A stretch of DNA of 64,000 nt, taken from positions 124,001 through 188,000 of the forward strand of contig CP053716.1 in assembly GCA_013201155.1 (NCBI GenBank), given 5' to 3'. The number at the start of each line of letters is the position of its first letter. Position 1 is the stretch's first letter. The position numbers were made by a program, and so were the translations under genes. Source of the DNA: Berryella wangjianweii. GTDB taxonomy: Bacteria > Actinomycetota > Coriobacteriia > Coriobacteriales > Eggerthellaceae. Positions 34,680 through 43,485 of the stretch are shown in pieces. The notes beneath the pieces were generated by a model. It was not told where the DNA came from, did not search any database, and saw nothing but the letters and a program-made list of their open reading frames with translations.

Positions 34680-37403
34680 GTGACTGAAGCAGTGAAGCGT
34701 GTCTATCGATTCGGCAAGGACGCTCAGGGGAGCAACGTGACCGAGGGAAGCGCTGCCATGAAGGCCGTCCTGGGCGGCAAGGGGGCAAATCTGGCCGAGA
34801 TGGCCAACATCGGCCTGCCGGTGCCTCCGGGATTCACGATCACGTGCCAAACCTGCATGGAGTACGCCAACGCCGGCAACGTGTGGCCGGAAGGCGCCCT
34901 AGACGAGATCGCCTCCTACCGCGCCGATCTTGAGCAGCGCATGGGCAAGCGGATCGGCGACGCCGACGACCCGCTGCTGGTGTCGGTGCGCTCGGGGGCC
35001 CCGCTGTCGATGCCGGGCATGATGGACACCGTGCTGAACCTTGGCCTGAACGACCGGTCGATCCAGGGCCTCATCGCCCAGACGGGCAACCCGCGCTTCG
35101 CCTGGGATTCGTATCGTCGCTTCATCCAGATGTTCTCCAATGTGGTGATAGGGCTTGACGGCGATCTGTTCGAGAACGCGATCATCGCCATGAAGCAGCT
35201 GCGCGGCGCCGCGTCGGACACCGACCTTACCGCCGAGGACCTGGCGGAGCTGGTGGGCGAGTTCAAGCGGATCTTCTCGGAGAACGCGTCGCCCGAGCGC
35301 TACCCCGCCTTGGTGGCGGACGGCCAGGTGACCTTCCCGCAGGACCCCGAGCTTCAGCTGCGCCTGGCCGTGGAGGCCGTGTTCGGCAGCTGGAACAACC
35401 CGCGTGCCACGCTGTACCGCCAGAAGAACAAGATCGCCGACGACCTGGGCACCGCCGTGAACGTGCAGTGCATGGTGTTCGGCAACAAGGGCAACACCTC
35501 GGCCACGGGCGTGGCGTTCACGCGCAACCCCGCCGACGGAACCAAGGAGTTCTACGGCGACTATCTGGTGAACGCCCAGGGCGAGGACGTGGTGGCGGGC
35601 ATCCGCAACACCAGCCCCATTTCGGAGCTCAAGCACATCGAGGGCCTGCAGGAGGCCGGCACCGAGCTCGAAGAGGTGTTCGTGCTGCTTGAGAACCACT
35701 TCCGCGACATGATGGACATCGAGTTCACCATCGAGCAGGGTCGTCTGTGGATGCTGCAGACCCGCGCCGGCAAGCGCACTGCCGCCTCGGCCCTGAAGGT
35801 GGCCATCGACATGCAGCGCGAGGGCCTGATCACCAAGGAGGAGGCCGTGTGCCGCGTCGAGCCCGACCAGCTCGACCAGCTGCTGCACCCTCAGTTCGAC
35901 CGCAGCGCCACCTACGATGTGATTGCGCGCGGCCTGAACGCCAGCCCGGGTGCCGCCGTGGGCAAGGTGGTGTTCTCGGCCGCCGACGCCGTGGCGGCCG
36001 CCGAGCGCGGCGAGAAGACGGTGCTGGTGCGCTGGGAGACCACGCCCGACGACCTGGCGGGCATGATCGCGGCTGAGGGCATCTTGACCTCGCATGGCGG
36101 CAAGACCTCGCACGCCGCCGTGATCGCGCGCGGCATGGGCGCGCCTTGCGTGTGCGGCGCCGAGGCGCTGAAGATCGACGCCGAGGCCAAGCAGGCCCGC
36201 ATCGCCGGCACCGACATCGTGCTGCGCGAAGGCGACGTGATCTCGCTCGACGGCACCACGGGCATCGTGGTGCTGGGTGCGGTTGACCTGGTGGAGCCCG
36301 AGATCACGGGCGACCTCGACACCATTTTGGAATGGGCCGACGAATTCCGCACCCTGGGCGTGCGCGCCAACGCCGACAACCCCGAGGATGCCGAGCTGTC
36401 GCGCAGCTTCGGTGCCGAGGGCATCGGCCTGGACCGCACCGAGCACATGTTCCTGGGCGAGCGCAAGCAGATCATCCAGAGCTTCATCCTGAACGACGAT
36501 CCCGAGAGCCGTCAGAGCGCGGTCGATGCGCTGTACGAGGCTCAGACCGGCGACTTCTACGGCATGTTCAAGGCCATGGACGGTCTGCCCGTGATCGTGC
36601 GCCTTCTGGATCCGCCGCTGCACGAGTTCCTTGAGAGCCCGCGCGCCCTGGAGGTGGACATCACCCGTCGCGAGGCCGCCGGCGCCGATGCCCGCAGTCT
36701 GGCCGCCGACCGCGAGCTGCTGGCCAAGATCGATTCGTTCGTGGAGGCCAATCCCATGCTGGGCCTGCGCGGCTGTCGCTTGGGCATCGTGTACCCGATC
36801 CTGCCGGTGATGCAGGTGCGCGCCATCGCCACGGCTGCCGCCCGTTTGCGCAAGGAGGGTCTGAACCCGCATCCCGAGATCATGATTCCGCTGGTCAGCA
36901 CTGTGGCTGAGCTTGAGAAGCTGCGCGGCGTGGCCGAGGCCACGATCGCCGAGGTGTGCGAGGCCGAGGGCGTGGAGCTGAGCATTCCCATCGGAACGAT
37001 GATCGAGCTGCCGCGCGCCGCGGTGACCGCCGACCAGATCGCCGCGAAGGCCGATTTCTTCAGCTTCGGCACCAACGACCTCACGCAGACCACCTTCGGC
37101 TTTAGCCGCGACGACGTGGAGGGCGAGTTCATCCCGCAGTACCTGGCCGAGAAGCTGCTGCCCTACAACCCCTTCGCCACCATCGACCCAGGCGTGGCCA
37201 AGCTGGTGCGCATGGGCGTCGAGCTGGGTCGCGAGGGCAATCCCGACCTGGTGGTGGGCGTGTGCGGCGAGCACGGTGGCGACCCCGACTCGATCCGCAC
37301 CTTCCACGGGATCGGGCTGGACTACGTCAGCTGCTCTCCCTACCGCGTGCCGGTGGCTCGTCTGGCTGCCGCCCAGGCCGCGCTGCGCGAACCGCGCGCG
37401 TAA
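34680..37403 (+). CDS. ppdK: Pyruvate, phosphate dikinase
   Basis: Interconverts pyruvate + ATP + Pi with PEP + AMP + PPi; in anaerobes it serves glycolysis or gluconeogenesis. The 907 residues show an N-terminal ATP-grasp domain (GGKGANLAEMANIGLPVPPGFTI, QNRTP-like SVRSGAPLSMPGMMDTVLNLG). The central phosphohistidine motif is TSHGGKTSHAAVIARGMGAPCV, where the Thr before the His is the target of PpsR. A C-terminal PEP/pyruvate barrel ends with GVCGEHGGDPDS carrying the catalytic Cys. The start is GTG at 34680 after AAGGAGAAC. A strong terminator follows. Confidence 0.98.
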   Translation: MTEAVKRVYRFGKDAQGSNVTEGSAAMKAVLGGKGANLAEMANIGLPVPPGFTITCQTCMEYANAGNVWPEGALDEIASYRADLEQRMGKRIGDADDPLLVSVRSGAPLSMPGMMDTVLNLGLNDRSIQGLIAQTGNPRFAWDSYRRFIQMFSNVVIGLDGDLFENAIIAMKQLRGAASDTDLTAEDLAELVGEFKRIFSENASPERYPALVADGQVTFPQDPELQLRLAVEAVFGSWNNPRATLYRQKNKIADDLGTAVNVQCMVFGNKGNTSATGVAFTRNPADGTKEFYGDYLVNAQGEDVVAGIRNTSPISELKHIEGLQEAGTELEEVFVLLENHFRDMMDIEFTIEQGRLWMLQTRAGKRTAASALKVAIDMQREGLITKEEAVCRVEPDQLDQLLHPQFDRSATYDVIARGLNASPGAAVGKVVFSAADAVAAAERGEKTVLVRWETTPDDLAGMIAAEGILTSHGGKTSHAAVIARGMGAPCVCGAEALKIDAEAKQARIAGTDIVLREGDVISLDGTTGIVVLGAVDLVEPEITGDLDTILEWADEFRTLGVRANADNPEDAELSRSFGAEGIGLDRTEHMFLGERKQIIQSFILNDDPESRQSAVDALYEAQTGDFYGMFKAMDGLPVIVRLLDPPLHEFLESPRALEVDITRREAAGADARSLAADRELLAKIDSFVEANPMLGLRGCRLGIVYPILPVMQVRAIATAAARLRKEGLNPHPEIMIPLVSTVAELEKLRGVAEATIAEVCEAEGVELSIPIGTMIELPRAAVTADQIAAKADFFSFGTNDLTQTTFGFSRDDVEGEFIPQYLAEKLLPYNPFATIDPGVAKLVRMGVELGREGNPDLVVGVCGEHGGDPDSIRTFHGIGLDYVSCSPYRVPVARLAAAQAALREPRA

Positions 37404-37477
37404 GGGGGGCGACCCCTCCGACGTGCAGGCGTGCGGCCGGATGCGGTTCGCACGCGTCGAAGGAGCCGTACGCATGC

Positions 37478-37513
37478 GGGGCCGCAGGCATTCGACCTGC
37501 GGCCCCGTTTTCA
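37478..37513 (+). terminator. Terminator of ppdK
   Basis: An 11-base perfect stem (GGGGCCGCAGG at 37478-37488 with its complement at 37496-37506) around a 7-base loop, followed by GTTTTC. It lies 75 bases beyond the stop. Confidence 0.85.
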
Positions 37514-37553
37514 TGAGCGATCGCGGCGGCGGCCTGCCCTCCGGCTTGTCGGG

Positions 37554-38675
37554 CTAGGAGAGCACCCGCTCGATCGTGCCGCCGCACACCACGGCGTCCC
37601 CCTGGTAGGCCACGGCGAACTGGCCCGGCGCACAGGCTCGCTGGGGCTGCTCGAAGTCGATGCGCAGCGTGTCGGCGTTCAGCTGGCTTACCAGCGCGGG
37701 AACCGCCGTTTGGCGGTAGTGGGTCTTCACCTCAAGGCCCATCGGCTGCTCCAGGCAGGGAAGGGCTACGAAGTTCGCCTCGCGCACCAGGATCGACGTG
37801 CAGCGCGCGTCTTCGTCGAAGCCCACCACCAGGGCGTTATCGGCGATGCGCTTCTCATATACGAACAGGGGGGCCTCTGCGGCCACCCCGATGCCCTTGC
37901 GCTGCCCGACGGTGTAGTGAGGCAGCCCGCGATGCGTGCCCAGCACACGGCCCGCGCGGTTGACGATCGGGCCGGGCGGGAAGGCGGCGTTCGTTCGCCG
38001 CTCGATGAAGTCGGCGTAGCTTCCCGTGGGCACGAAGCAGATGTCCTGGCTCTCGTGCTTCTCGGCCGTGCCGAAGCCCTGCTGCCGTGCCAGGTCGCGC
38101 ACATCGGCCTTCGTCAGGTCGCCCAAGGGGAACAGCATGTGGCGCAGGTTGTCCTGCGTCAGGTGGAACAGCACGTAGCTTTGGTCCTTGTCGGGGTCCA
38201 GGCCGCGACGCAGCTCGAAGCGCCCGGTGCGCGGGTTCAGGGCGCGCCGGGCGTAGTGGCCTGTGGCGAGGTAATCGAAGCCCAGTTGGGCGCGGCGTTC
38301 CTGAAGGGCCTCGAACTTCACGTAGCGGTTGCAGTCCACGCAGGGGTTGGGCGTGCGTCCGGCAAGGTAGCCCTGGCAGAAGCGGTCGATCACCTCACGT
38401 TCGAAGGTGCGCGTGAAGTTGAAGGCGTAGTGGGGAATTCCCAGGTCCAGGCATACCTGGCGGGCATCCTCGATGTCGCGTGCCGAGCAGCACCCCTTAT
38501 CGGAGGCAAGGCAGGCCTGCTGGGCGTCGAACAGCTTCATGGTGGTGCCGTGGGCCTCAAGCCCCGCGCGAGTCAGCAGCAGGGCGGCTACCGAGCTGTC
38601 CACGCCGCCGCTCATGGCAACCAGTACTCGCTGGCCGGGGCGCGGCTGCCCGTCGGCCGCTTCGCTGGGGCCCAT
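37554..38675 (-). CDS. mnmA: tRNA-uridine 2-sulfurtransferase
   Basis: Makes the 2-thio group of wobble s2U34, drawing sulfur from a desulfurase relay. The 373 residues have the PP-loop MSGGVDSSVAALLL, the TPNPCVDCNRYVKF Cys site, DKDQSYVLFHLTQ, and SQDICFVPTGSYADF with the second catalytic Cys, then a C-terminal beta-barrel. An alternative start at 38843 overlaps the Rrf2 stop (TGATG), but the extra 56 residues look non-coding and include an A/T-rich stretch, so ATG 38675 is preferred; no clear Shine-Dalgarno site exists for either. Sits after an Rrf2 gene and cysK, a sulfur-handling group. Confidence 0.95.
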   Translation of the reverse strand: MGPSEAADGQPRPGQRVLVAMSGGVDSSVAALLLTRAGLEAHGTTMKLFDAQQACLASDKGCCSARDIEDARQVCLDLGIPHYAFNFTRTFEREVIDRFCQGYLAGRTPNPCVDCNRYVKFEALQERRAQLGFDYLATGHYARRALNPRTGRFELRRGLDPDKDQSYVLFHLTQDNLRHMLFPLGDLTKADVRDLARQQGFGTAEKHESQDICFVPTGSYADFIERRTNAAFPPGPIVNRAGRVLGTHRGLPHYTVGQRKGIGVAAEAPLFVYEKRIADNALVVGFDEDARCTSILVREANFVALPCLEQPMGLEVKTHYRQTAVPALVSQLNADTLRIDFEQPQRACAPGQFAVAYQGDAVVCGGTIERVLS

Positions 38676-38842
38676 GCAGGGTTCGGGCGTCGTCGTCGCG
38701 CCGCCCGTCACGTCGCGGGCGCTTTGTTCAGCCGGTCGATCGCTATTATTGTTCGCGATGTTTCGGGGGCCGTGCGTTCCGGTCGGGCGATGCGAACGCA
38801 GGTGTCGTCCGTCGCTTCGGCTTTCGTGGCGAGTGGGCGACA

Positions 38843-39280
38843 TCAGATCGTGTAGCTGTCGGCGGCCACGGGGGAGTGCTCGTCGAAGATCTGCTGCAGG
38901 GTGATGCCCGACAGGTACTCGCACACGACACGGTCGAAGCCGCGCCACATGGCGGATTCCAGGAACGTCTCGGAGCCGCCCCAGTCGGGAAGCTCGCCTT
39001 CGTCCACGCCCGAGGGCGACAGCGAGCCCTCGGTGGCGCTGAGGATGTCGAACATGGTGATCTGCGCGGCGTCGCGGGCCAGCTGATAGCCGCCGGCGGC
39101 TCCGCGGGTGGCCTTCAGCAGGCGCGCGCCCGTCAGGCTGGGGGCGATCTGCTCCAGGTACTTCTTCGAGATGCCCTGCGTGTCGGCTACCTCCTTCAGC
39201 GATACGGGATGGCAGGGTCCCTTCTGCGTGAGGTACACCATCAGGCGGACGGCGTACACGCCCTTGGTCGAGATGCGCAT
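38843..39280 (-). CDS. Rrf2-family transcriptional regulator
   Basis: A 145-residue winged-helix regulator with the Rrf2 start MRISTKGVYAVRLMVYLTQ and LKEVADTQGISKKYLEQI (HTH), then KATRGAAGGYQLARDAAQIT. It lacks the three-cysteine Fe-S cluster of IscR, having a single Cys in its C-terminal half, as in the cysteine-metabolism repressor CymR. With cysK just upstream and mnmA downstream on the same strand, a CymR-like role in cysteine or sulfur control is plausible; in Bacillus CymR acts as a complex with CysK. This is an inference from architecture and context. AAAGGCAAGCC precedes the ATG. Confidence 0.9.
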   Translation of the reverse strand: MRISTKGVYAVRLMVYLTQKGPCHPVSLKEVADTQGISKKYLEQIAPSLTGARLLKATRGAAGGYQLARDAAQITMFDILSATEGSLSPSGVDEGELPDWGGSETFLESAMWRGFDRVVCEYLSGITLQQIFDEHSPVAADSYTI

Positions 39281-39632
39281 GGCTTGCCTTTCGTTCAACC
39301 GCCGCCTCGTGTCGGCGCGGCGTTCTCGTGAAAGCATACCTTAGCACAGGGTTTTCGTGCTTTGAAGGCGGCGCGCGGGGCCGCCTGATGATGCGCGATG
39401 GCCGGCGTCAGCGGGGGAGGGGCGCGTTTGGCGGTGGCTTCGGCATCACCGCCGCTCAGATGCCGGGCGCCTTGCCTCGCATCCCAGTCGGCTGAGACGC
39501 TGGGACCGTTCGCGCCATGGGGCGAACGCGCCTGCGCGTCCCGGTCCGGAACAGAGGAGCGCCCGCAGGAACGTTCTGCGGGCGCTCGGTGACGGGTCGC
39601 GCGGGCGGGCTTGTGGTGAGCCGCCGCGAACC
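39281..39632. other. Intergenic region between cysK and the Rrf2 gene
   Basis: 352 bases with no supportable gene. It holds a TATGCT -10-like element on the minus strand at 39333-39338, a shorter inverted repeat near 39509-39528 and a 12-base perfect stem at 39557-39587. Confidence 0.55.
39557..39587 (-). terminator. Hairpin downstream of cysK
   Basis: A perfect 12-base stem (GAGCGCCCGCAG with its complement) around a 7-base loop, 46 bases past the cysK stop. The following minus-strand sequence, CTCTGTTCC, has only a weak T-tract, so it may be a terminator or an mRNA 3' stabiliser. Confidence 0.65.
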
Positions 39633-40562
39633 CTAGAAGTTGAACAGGGGGGTGGACAGATAGCGCTCACCGGTGTCGGGCAGCACCACCACGATGTTCT
39701 TGCCGGCGTTCTCGGGGCGCTCGGCCAGCTTGCGGGCGGCGGTTACGGCCGCTCCCGACGAGATGCCCACCAGCAGGCCCTCGCGCGCCGCCAGTTCGCG
39801 GCCGGTTTCGAAGGCCTCCTCGTCGGTGACGGTGATCACCTCGTCGTACACCTCGGTGTCAAGGGTGTCGGGCACGAATCCCGCACCGATGCCCTGAATC
39901 TTGTGGGCGCCAGGGCGTCCCTCCGACAGCACGGGCGAGCCGGCGGGCTCGACAGCCACCACCTTGATCGCCGGGTTCTGCTGCTTCAGGTACCCGCCTG
40001 CACCCGACACGGTGCCGCCCGTTCCCACGCCGGACACGAAGATGTCCACGGCGCCCTCGGCATCGGCCCAGATCTCGGGGCCGGTGGTGCTGCGATGAGC
40101 CTCAGGGTTGGCGATGTTCGTGAACTGGCTGGGAATGAACGAGTTCGGGGTGCTCTCGTGAAGCTCCTGCGCCTTGGCGATGGCGCCCTTCATGCCCTTG
40201 GCGCCCTCGGTCAGCACCAGCTCGGCACCGTAGGCCTTCATGAGGTTGCGACGCTCCACCGACATGGTTTCGGGCATGGTGATGATCAGGCGCAGGCCCT
40301 GGGCCGCGGCGATCGAGGCCAGTCCGATGCCGGTGTTGCCGGAGGTCGGCTCGATCAGCACGGTGTCGTCGTTGATCAGGCCCTCGGTGCGGGCGCGCTC
40401 GACCATGGCCTTGGCGATGCGGTCCTTCACCGAGCCGGCGGGGTTGAACGCCTCCACCTTCGCGATGAGGTTGGCCTTCAGGTCGTGCTGGGCGCCGTAG
40501 CGCGAGAGGGAGACCAGCGGGGTGCCGCCGATCAGGTCGGTGATGCTCTGGTGAATGGTCAT
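39633..40562 (-). CDS. cysK: Cysteine synthase A
   Basis: PLP enzyme making L-cysteine from O-acetylserine and sulfide. The 309 residues include [14 protein letters not shown], the PLP lysine K46 in [14 protein letters not shown], the substrate loop [10 protein letters not shown] and the phosphate-binding [10 protein letters not shown]. Length matches CysK rather than CysM or cystathionine beta-synthase. AAGGAGGAAGCC precedes the ATG. The A/T-rich promoter region upstream carries a palindrome that may bind the neighbouring Rrf2 regulator. Confidence 0.97.
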   Translation of the reverse strand: MTIHQSITDLIGGTPLVSLSRYGAQHDLKANLIAKVEAFNPAGSVKDRIAKAMVERARTEGLINDDTVLIEPTSGNTGIGLASIAAAQGLRLIITMPETMSVERRNLMKAYGAELVLTEGAKGMKGAIAKAQELHESTPNSFIPSQFTNIANPEAHRSTTGPEIWADAEGAVDIFVSGVGTGGTVSGAGGYLKQQNPAIKVVAVEPAGSPVLSEGRPGAHKIQGIGAGFVPDTLDTEVYDEVITVTDEEAFETGRELAAREGLLVGISSGAAVTAARKLAERPENAGKNIVVVLPDTGERYLSTPLFNF

Positions 40563-40625
40563 GGCTTCCTCCTTAGCCGTGCCGGGCTGTCGCCCGACTC
40601 ATCCTGCCTGCTTGAACGGCTATAT

Positions 40626-40657
40626 CCTAGTATACATCTAGGTAAAGTCAATGTATA
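40626..40657 (-). promoter_or_regulatory. cysK promoter with overlapping palindromic candidate operator
   Basis: On the minus strand TATACA (40652-40657) and TATACT (40629-40634) are 17 bases apart. An inverted repeat CCTAG-n7-CTAGG at 40626-40642 covers the -10, where a repressor would block transcription. A separate TTGACT at 40646-40651 lies within the spacer. Operator function is inferred from position. Confidence 0.45.
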
Positions 40658-41052
40658 AGTTACCAGAATCGTCAACGGCTTCATATTACCAGATGGGAAG
40701 CGCTATTCATGCGATAGCGACATATGTCTCCGTCATGTCGCCGGAAGAGGGAGCCTTGTCGCCGAGGACGGCGTGCCGACCCGGTGCGCCTGCGCCCGAG
40801 GGCATCGTCTCGGCGTTCGGTTCAGGCGGCTTCGGCATCGCCTTCGCCACCTGGTGCGCGCTGGCGGGGATGCGATCGCGGCCGGCGATCGATGCGCATG
40901 TGCGCGAATGCGTCCCGTGCGCTCCCGGGCGCACGGAGGGGCGCCTCTCGGCCGCCGGTCGCATGGGGGTGCGCCTGTGCGGGCGCGCTTCGATGCGTGT
41001 TCGCAACGTTTCGCGCATTCGCAGATGGGCGCTGGAATCGACCGGCATCGCC

Positions 41053-41061
41053 TGTTAAGAT
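41053..41061 (+). promoter_or_regulatory. Extended -10 candidate promoter of dgt
   Basis: TGTTAAGAT matches a TGn extended -10 and lies 54 bases before ATG 41116. Confidence 0.4.
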
Positions 41062-41115
41062 CGGGTGGCCGCGCATGGTTCTGCGCGTGCGTCGCGCAGG
41101 CGAACGGAGGCCGCC

Positions 41116-42213
41116 ATGAGAATCATCACCAGAGAGCAGCAGATGCTTGATGAGGACGCGCGGCTCGCCGCCGATGCCGCGCGGTCGGCGCGCACCGAGG
41201 GACGCCAGCGCTCCACGAGCTCCGACCTGCTGCGCAACGAGTTTCAGCGCGATCGCGACAAGATCTTGCACTGCAAGGCGTTTCGCCGCCTTTCGCACAA
41301 GACGCAGGTGTTTCTGGCGGTGGAGGGGGACCACTTCCGCACGCGCCTCACGCACACCCTTGAGGTGTCGCAGATCGCGCGCACGGTGTCGCGCGCCCTG
41401 GCGCTGAACGAGGACCTTGCCGAAGCCATTGCCCTGGGGCACGACCTGGGTCACACGCCGTTCGGCCACGCGGGAGAGGCGGCTTTGGCCGCGTGCCTGG
41501 CGCGCCTGAACGAGCAGGACCGTGTGCAGGACTGCGCGCAGGGTCGCGGCCGGGGATCGGCCTCGGCGGGGGAGCCCGGCATGCTGTTTCGTCACAACAT
41601 GCACAGCCTGCGCGTGGTGGAGCTGTTGGAAAACGATGGCTCCGGCCTGAACCTCACGCACGAGGTGCGCGACGGCATCGCGTGCCATAGCGGCAGCCTG
41701 CGGGCCGAGACGCTGGAGGGTCGCGTGGTGGCGCTGTGCGACCGCATCGCCTATGTGAACCACGACATCGACGACGCCCTGCGCGCGGGGCTGCTGACCG
41801 AGGGCGACCTGCCCGCCTCCACGCATCGCCGCATAGGCTCCGACCATTCGGCGCGCATCGAGGCCCTGGTGTCCGACTTGGTGGAAACCTCCTGTGCCTG
41901 CGGCGACATCGCGCTTTCCGACCCCATGCGCGACGCCATGATGGAGCTGAGGTCGTTCCTGTTCGACAGCGTGTACCTCAGCGCGCCCGTGCGGGCCGAG
42001 GCCGACAAGGCCGCGCGGCTGATCACCTGCCTGTTCGACTTCTACGTGCGCAACCCGCGCCATATTCCCGACGATCACCTGCGCATCGCGGGTGGCTCGG
42101 CGGTGCAGGCCGCCACCGACTACATCGCGGGAATGACCGACCGCTATGCCAGCGAGCGCTTCGAGGCCCTGTTCGTTCCGTATTCGCTGAGAGCAGGCGA
42201 GACGCTGGTCTAG
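41116..42213 (+). CDS. dgt: Deoxyguanosinetriphosphate triphosphohydrolase-like protein (HD domain)
   Basis: A 365-residue HD-superfamily metal enzyme that converts dNTPs to nucleosides plus triphosphate. Its motifs are FQRDRDKILHCKAFRRLSHKTQV, RTRLTHTLEVSQIART (first His), the HD motif GHDLGHTPFGHAGE, and RHNMHSLRVVELLE. ACGGAGG at 41104-41110 supports ATG 41116. In many Gram-positive genomes this gene sits ahead of dnaG and rpoD; here it is followed by azlCD, so that link is broken. Preference for dGTP over other dNTPs cannot be read from sequence. Confidence 0.93.
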   Translation: MRIITREQQMLDEDARLAADAARSARTEGRQRSTSSDLLRNEFQRDRDKILHCKAFRRLSHKTQVFLAVEGDHFRTRLTHTLEVSQIARTVSRALALNEDLAEAIALGHDLGHTPFGHAGEAALAACLARLNEQDRVQDCAQGRGRGSASAGEPGMLFRHNMHSLRVVELLENDGSGLNLTHEVRDGIACHSGSLRAETLEGRVVALCDRIAYVNHDIDDALRAGLLTEGDLPASTHRRIGSDHSARIEALVSDLVETSCACGDIALSDPMRDAMMELRSFLFDSVYLSAPVRAEADKAARLITCLFDFYVRNPRHIPDDHLRIAGGSAVQAATDYIAGMTDRYASERFEALFVPYSLRAGETLV

Positions 42214-42233
42214 CCCTGCGGTGGGATGCGCAC

Positions 42234-42239
42234 TATACT
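42234..42239 (+). promoter_or_regulatory. -10 element of azlCD implying a leaderless mRNA
   Basis: TATACT ends 8 bases before ATG 42248, so a transcription start about 7 bases after the -10 would fall at or next to the start codon. No Shine-Dalgarno sequence is present. No good -35 is seen. Confidence 0.5.
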
Positions 42240-42247
42240 CGATGCTT

Positions 42248-42937
42248 ATGTTTGACCTCGCTCTCATACGAAGGGCCGCCTCGGCCGCCCTTCCCATCGT
42301 CATGGGCTACGTGGCCATCGGCCTGCCGTGCGGCATTCTCAGCGCATCGGTGGGCCTGAACCCGGCACAGGTGCTGATCATGTGCCTGCTGTTCTACTCG
42401 GGCGCAGGTCAGTTCATGATTCCGAACCTGTGGCTGGCCGGCGTTCCCCTGCTTTCGATTGCGGCCAGCGTGTCGCTGGTGAACGCGCGCCAGATCCTGT
42501 ACTCGGCCTCGCTGGCCTCGTGGGCCCAGGGCGCCTCGCGTCCGCAGGCCGTGCTGTTCTCCGCCACGGTTACCGACGAGTCGTTCGGCGTGAACATGAA
42601 CCGCTTCCTTGCGGGAGGCTGGGGGGTCGAGGCCGCCACGTGGGTGAACATCTGCTCGTGGCTTACCTGGACGGCGGCATGCGTGGTGGGCACGCTGATC
42701 GGAGGCGCCGTCAGCGTCCCGCTGGCTCTGGCCTCCTTCGCCATGACGTCGATCTTCATCTGTCTGCTGGCCACTCAGCGGCTGTCGTGGCCCACGGCGT
42801 TCGCCATGACCGGCGGCGCGCTGGGCGTGATCGCATGCAAGGCGGCGGGCCTGGCGGGCCCCGCGATCTTCGTCGGCTCCCTGGCGGGCGTGGTGTGCGC
42901 GTTGACGTGCAGCCGTATACGGGAGGTCGTGCGATGA
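42248..42937 (+). CDS. azlC: Branched-chain amino acid exporter subunit AzlC
   Basis: A 229-residue integral membrane protein of the AzlC/LIV-E family, which with AzlD exports branched-chain amino acids and analogues. The start FDLALIRRAASAALPIVMGYVAIGLPCGIL and the block LFYSGAGQFMIPNLWLAGVPLL are typical, and several hydrophobic spans follow. An ATG six bases upstream (42242) is also in frame. It has no ribosome binding site but a -10 box immediately ahead. It overlaps azlD by four bases, giving coupled synthesis of the two subunits. Confidence 0.92.
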   Translation: MFDLALIRRAASAALPIVMGYVAIGLPCGILSASVGLNPAQVLIMCLLFYSGAGQFMIPNLWLAGVPLLSIAASVSLVNARQILYSASLASWAQGASRPQAVLFSATVTDESFGVNMNRFLAGGWGVEAATWVNICSWLTWTAACVVGTLIGGAVSVPLALASFAMTSIFICLLATQRLSWPTAFAMTGGALGVIACKAAGLAGPAIFVGSLAGVVCALTCSRIREVVR

Positions 42938-43269
42938 CCGAGTCCATTCAGTGGTCCGACTTCTGGATCTTGCTGGGAATAACCGCGACAACCATGCTGG
43001 CCTGTCGCGTGCTTCCCCTGATGCTGCTTGCCGGTCGCAATCTTGCGCCGCGAGTCACCGAGGCGCTGGGCTACATACCGCCGGCTGCCTTCGCCGCGCT
43101 GGTGGCGAACGATCTGTTCACGCCGGGCATGTTCGACGCCGGTCTGTGGCCGGCCGCCCTGCCGCTGGTGGCGGGCCTGGTGGTTGTGGCAGTGGCCCGT
43201 CTTACGGGGTCGCTGGTATGGTGCGCCGTGGCGGGAATCGCCGCCTACGGGCTTCTGATGATGGCGTAG
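42934..43269 (+). CDS. azlD: Branched-chain amino acid exporter small subunit AzlD
   Basis: A 111-residue protein with about four short hydrophobic spans, matching AzlD: WILLGITATTMLACRVLPLMLL at the start and GYIPPAAFAALVANDLF in the middle. The ATG overlaps the azlC stop (ATGA). The pair forms a complete two-subunit exporter. No Lrp-type regulator, a common companion, lies next to it. Confidence 0.9.
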   Translation: MTESIQWSDFWILLGITATTMLACRVLPLMLLAGRNLAPRVTEALGYIPPAAFAALVANDLFTPGMFDAGLWPAALPLVAGLVVVAVARLTGSLVWCAVAGIAAYGLLMMA

Positions 43270-43485
43270 GGAAGCCCCATCGTCTCACATGATCGTATGA
43301 ATCACCTGTTCAGCAGGCATCGTACCTCAGGGTCGATGCCTGAGCGCGCGCGAGGGCGCCTCGGGGGAGCCTCATTCCAACCTCTGAGGCGATGCGCGCG
43401 ATCCCCATTCTCTTCATAGTTGGGCGCAGCGCGGGCGATGACCCCGCACGCAAAGGGATGCAACCACATGAAGGAGGAAGGGAAG

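Larger units (their letters stand above)
40563..41115. other. Divergent intergenic region, cysK to dgt
   Basis: 553 bases with no supportable gene. The first 170 bases are clearly A/T-richer than the surroundings and hold the cysK promoter and palindrome; the rest returns to high GC and ends with the dgt promoter. An open frame at 40651-41058 has no ribosome binding site and no recognisable protein character. Confidence 0.6.

Noticed and set aside
38676-38843. Earlier start of mnmA, overlapping the Rrf2 stop as TGATG
   Set aside because: The coupling geometry is attractive, but the 56 extra residues have no MnmA character and contain an A/T-rich stretch that looks like promoter DNA.
40651-41058. 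A 135-codon plus-strand frame between cysK and dgt
   Set aside because: No ribosome binding site, mixed composition spanning the cysK promoter palindrome, no family features.
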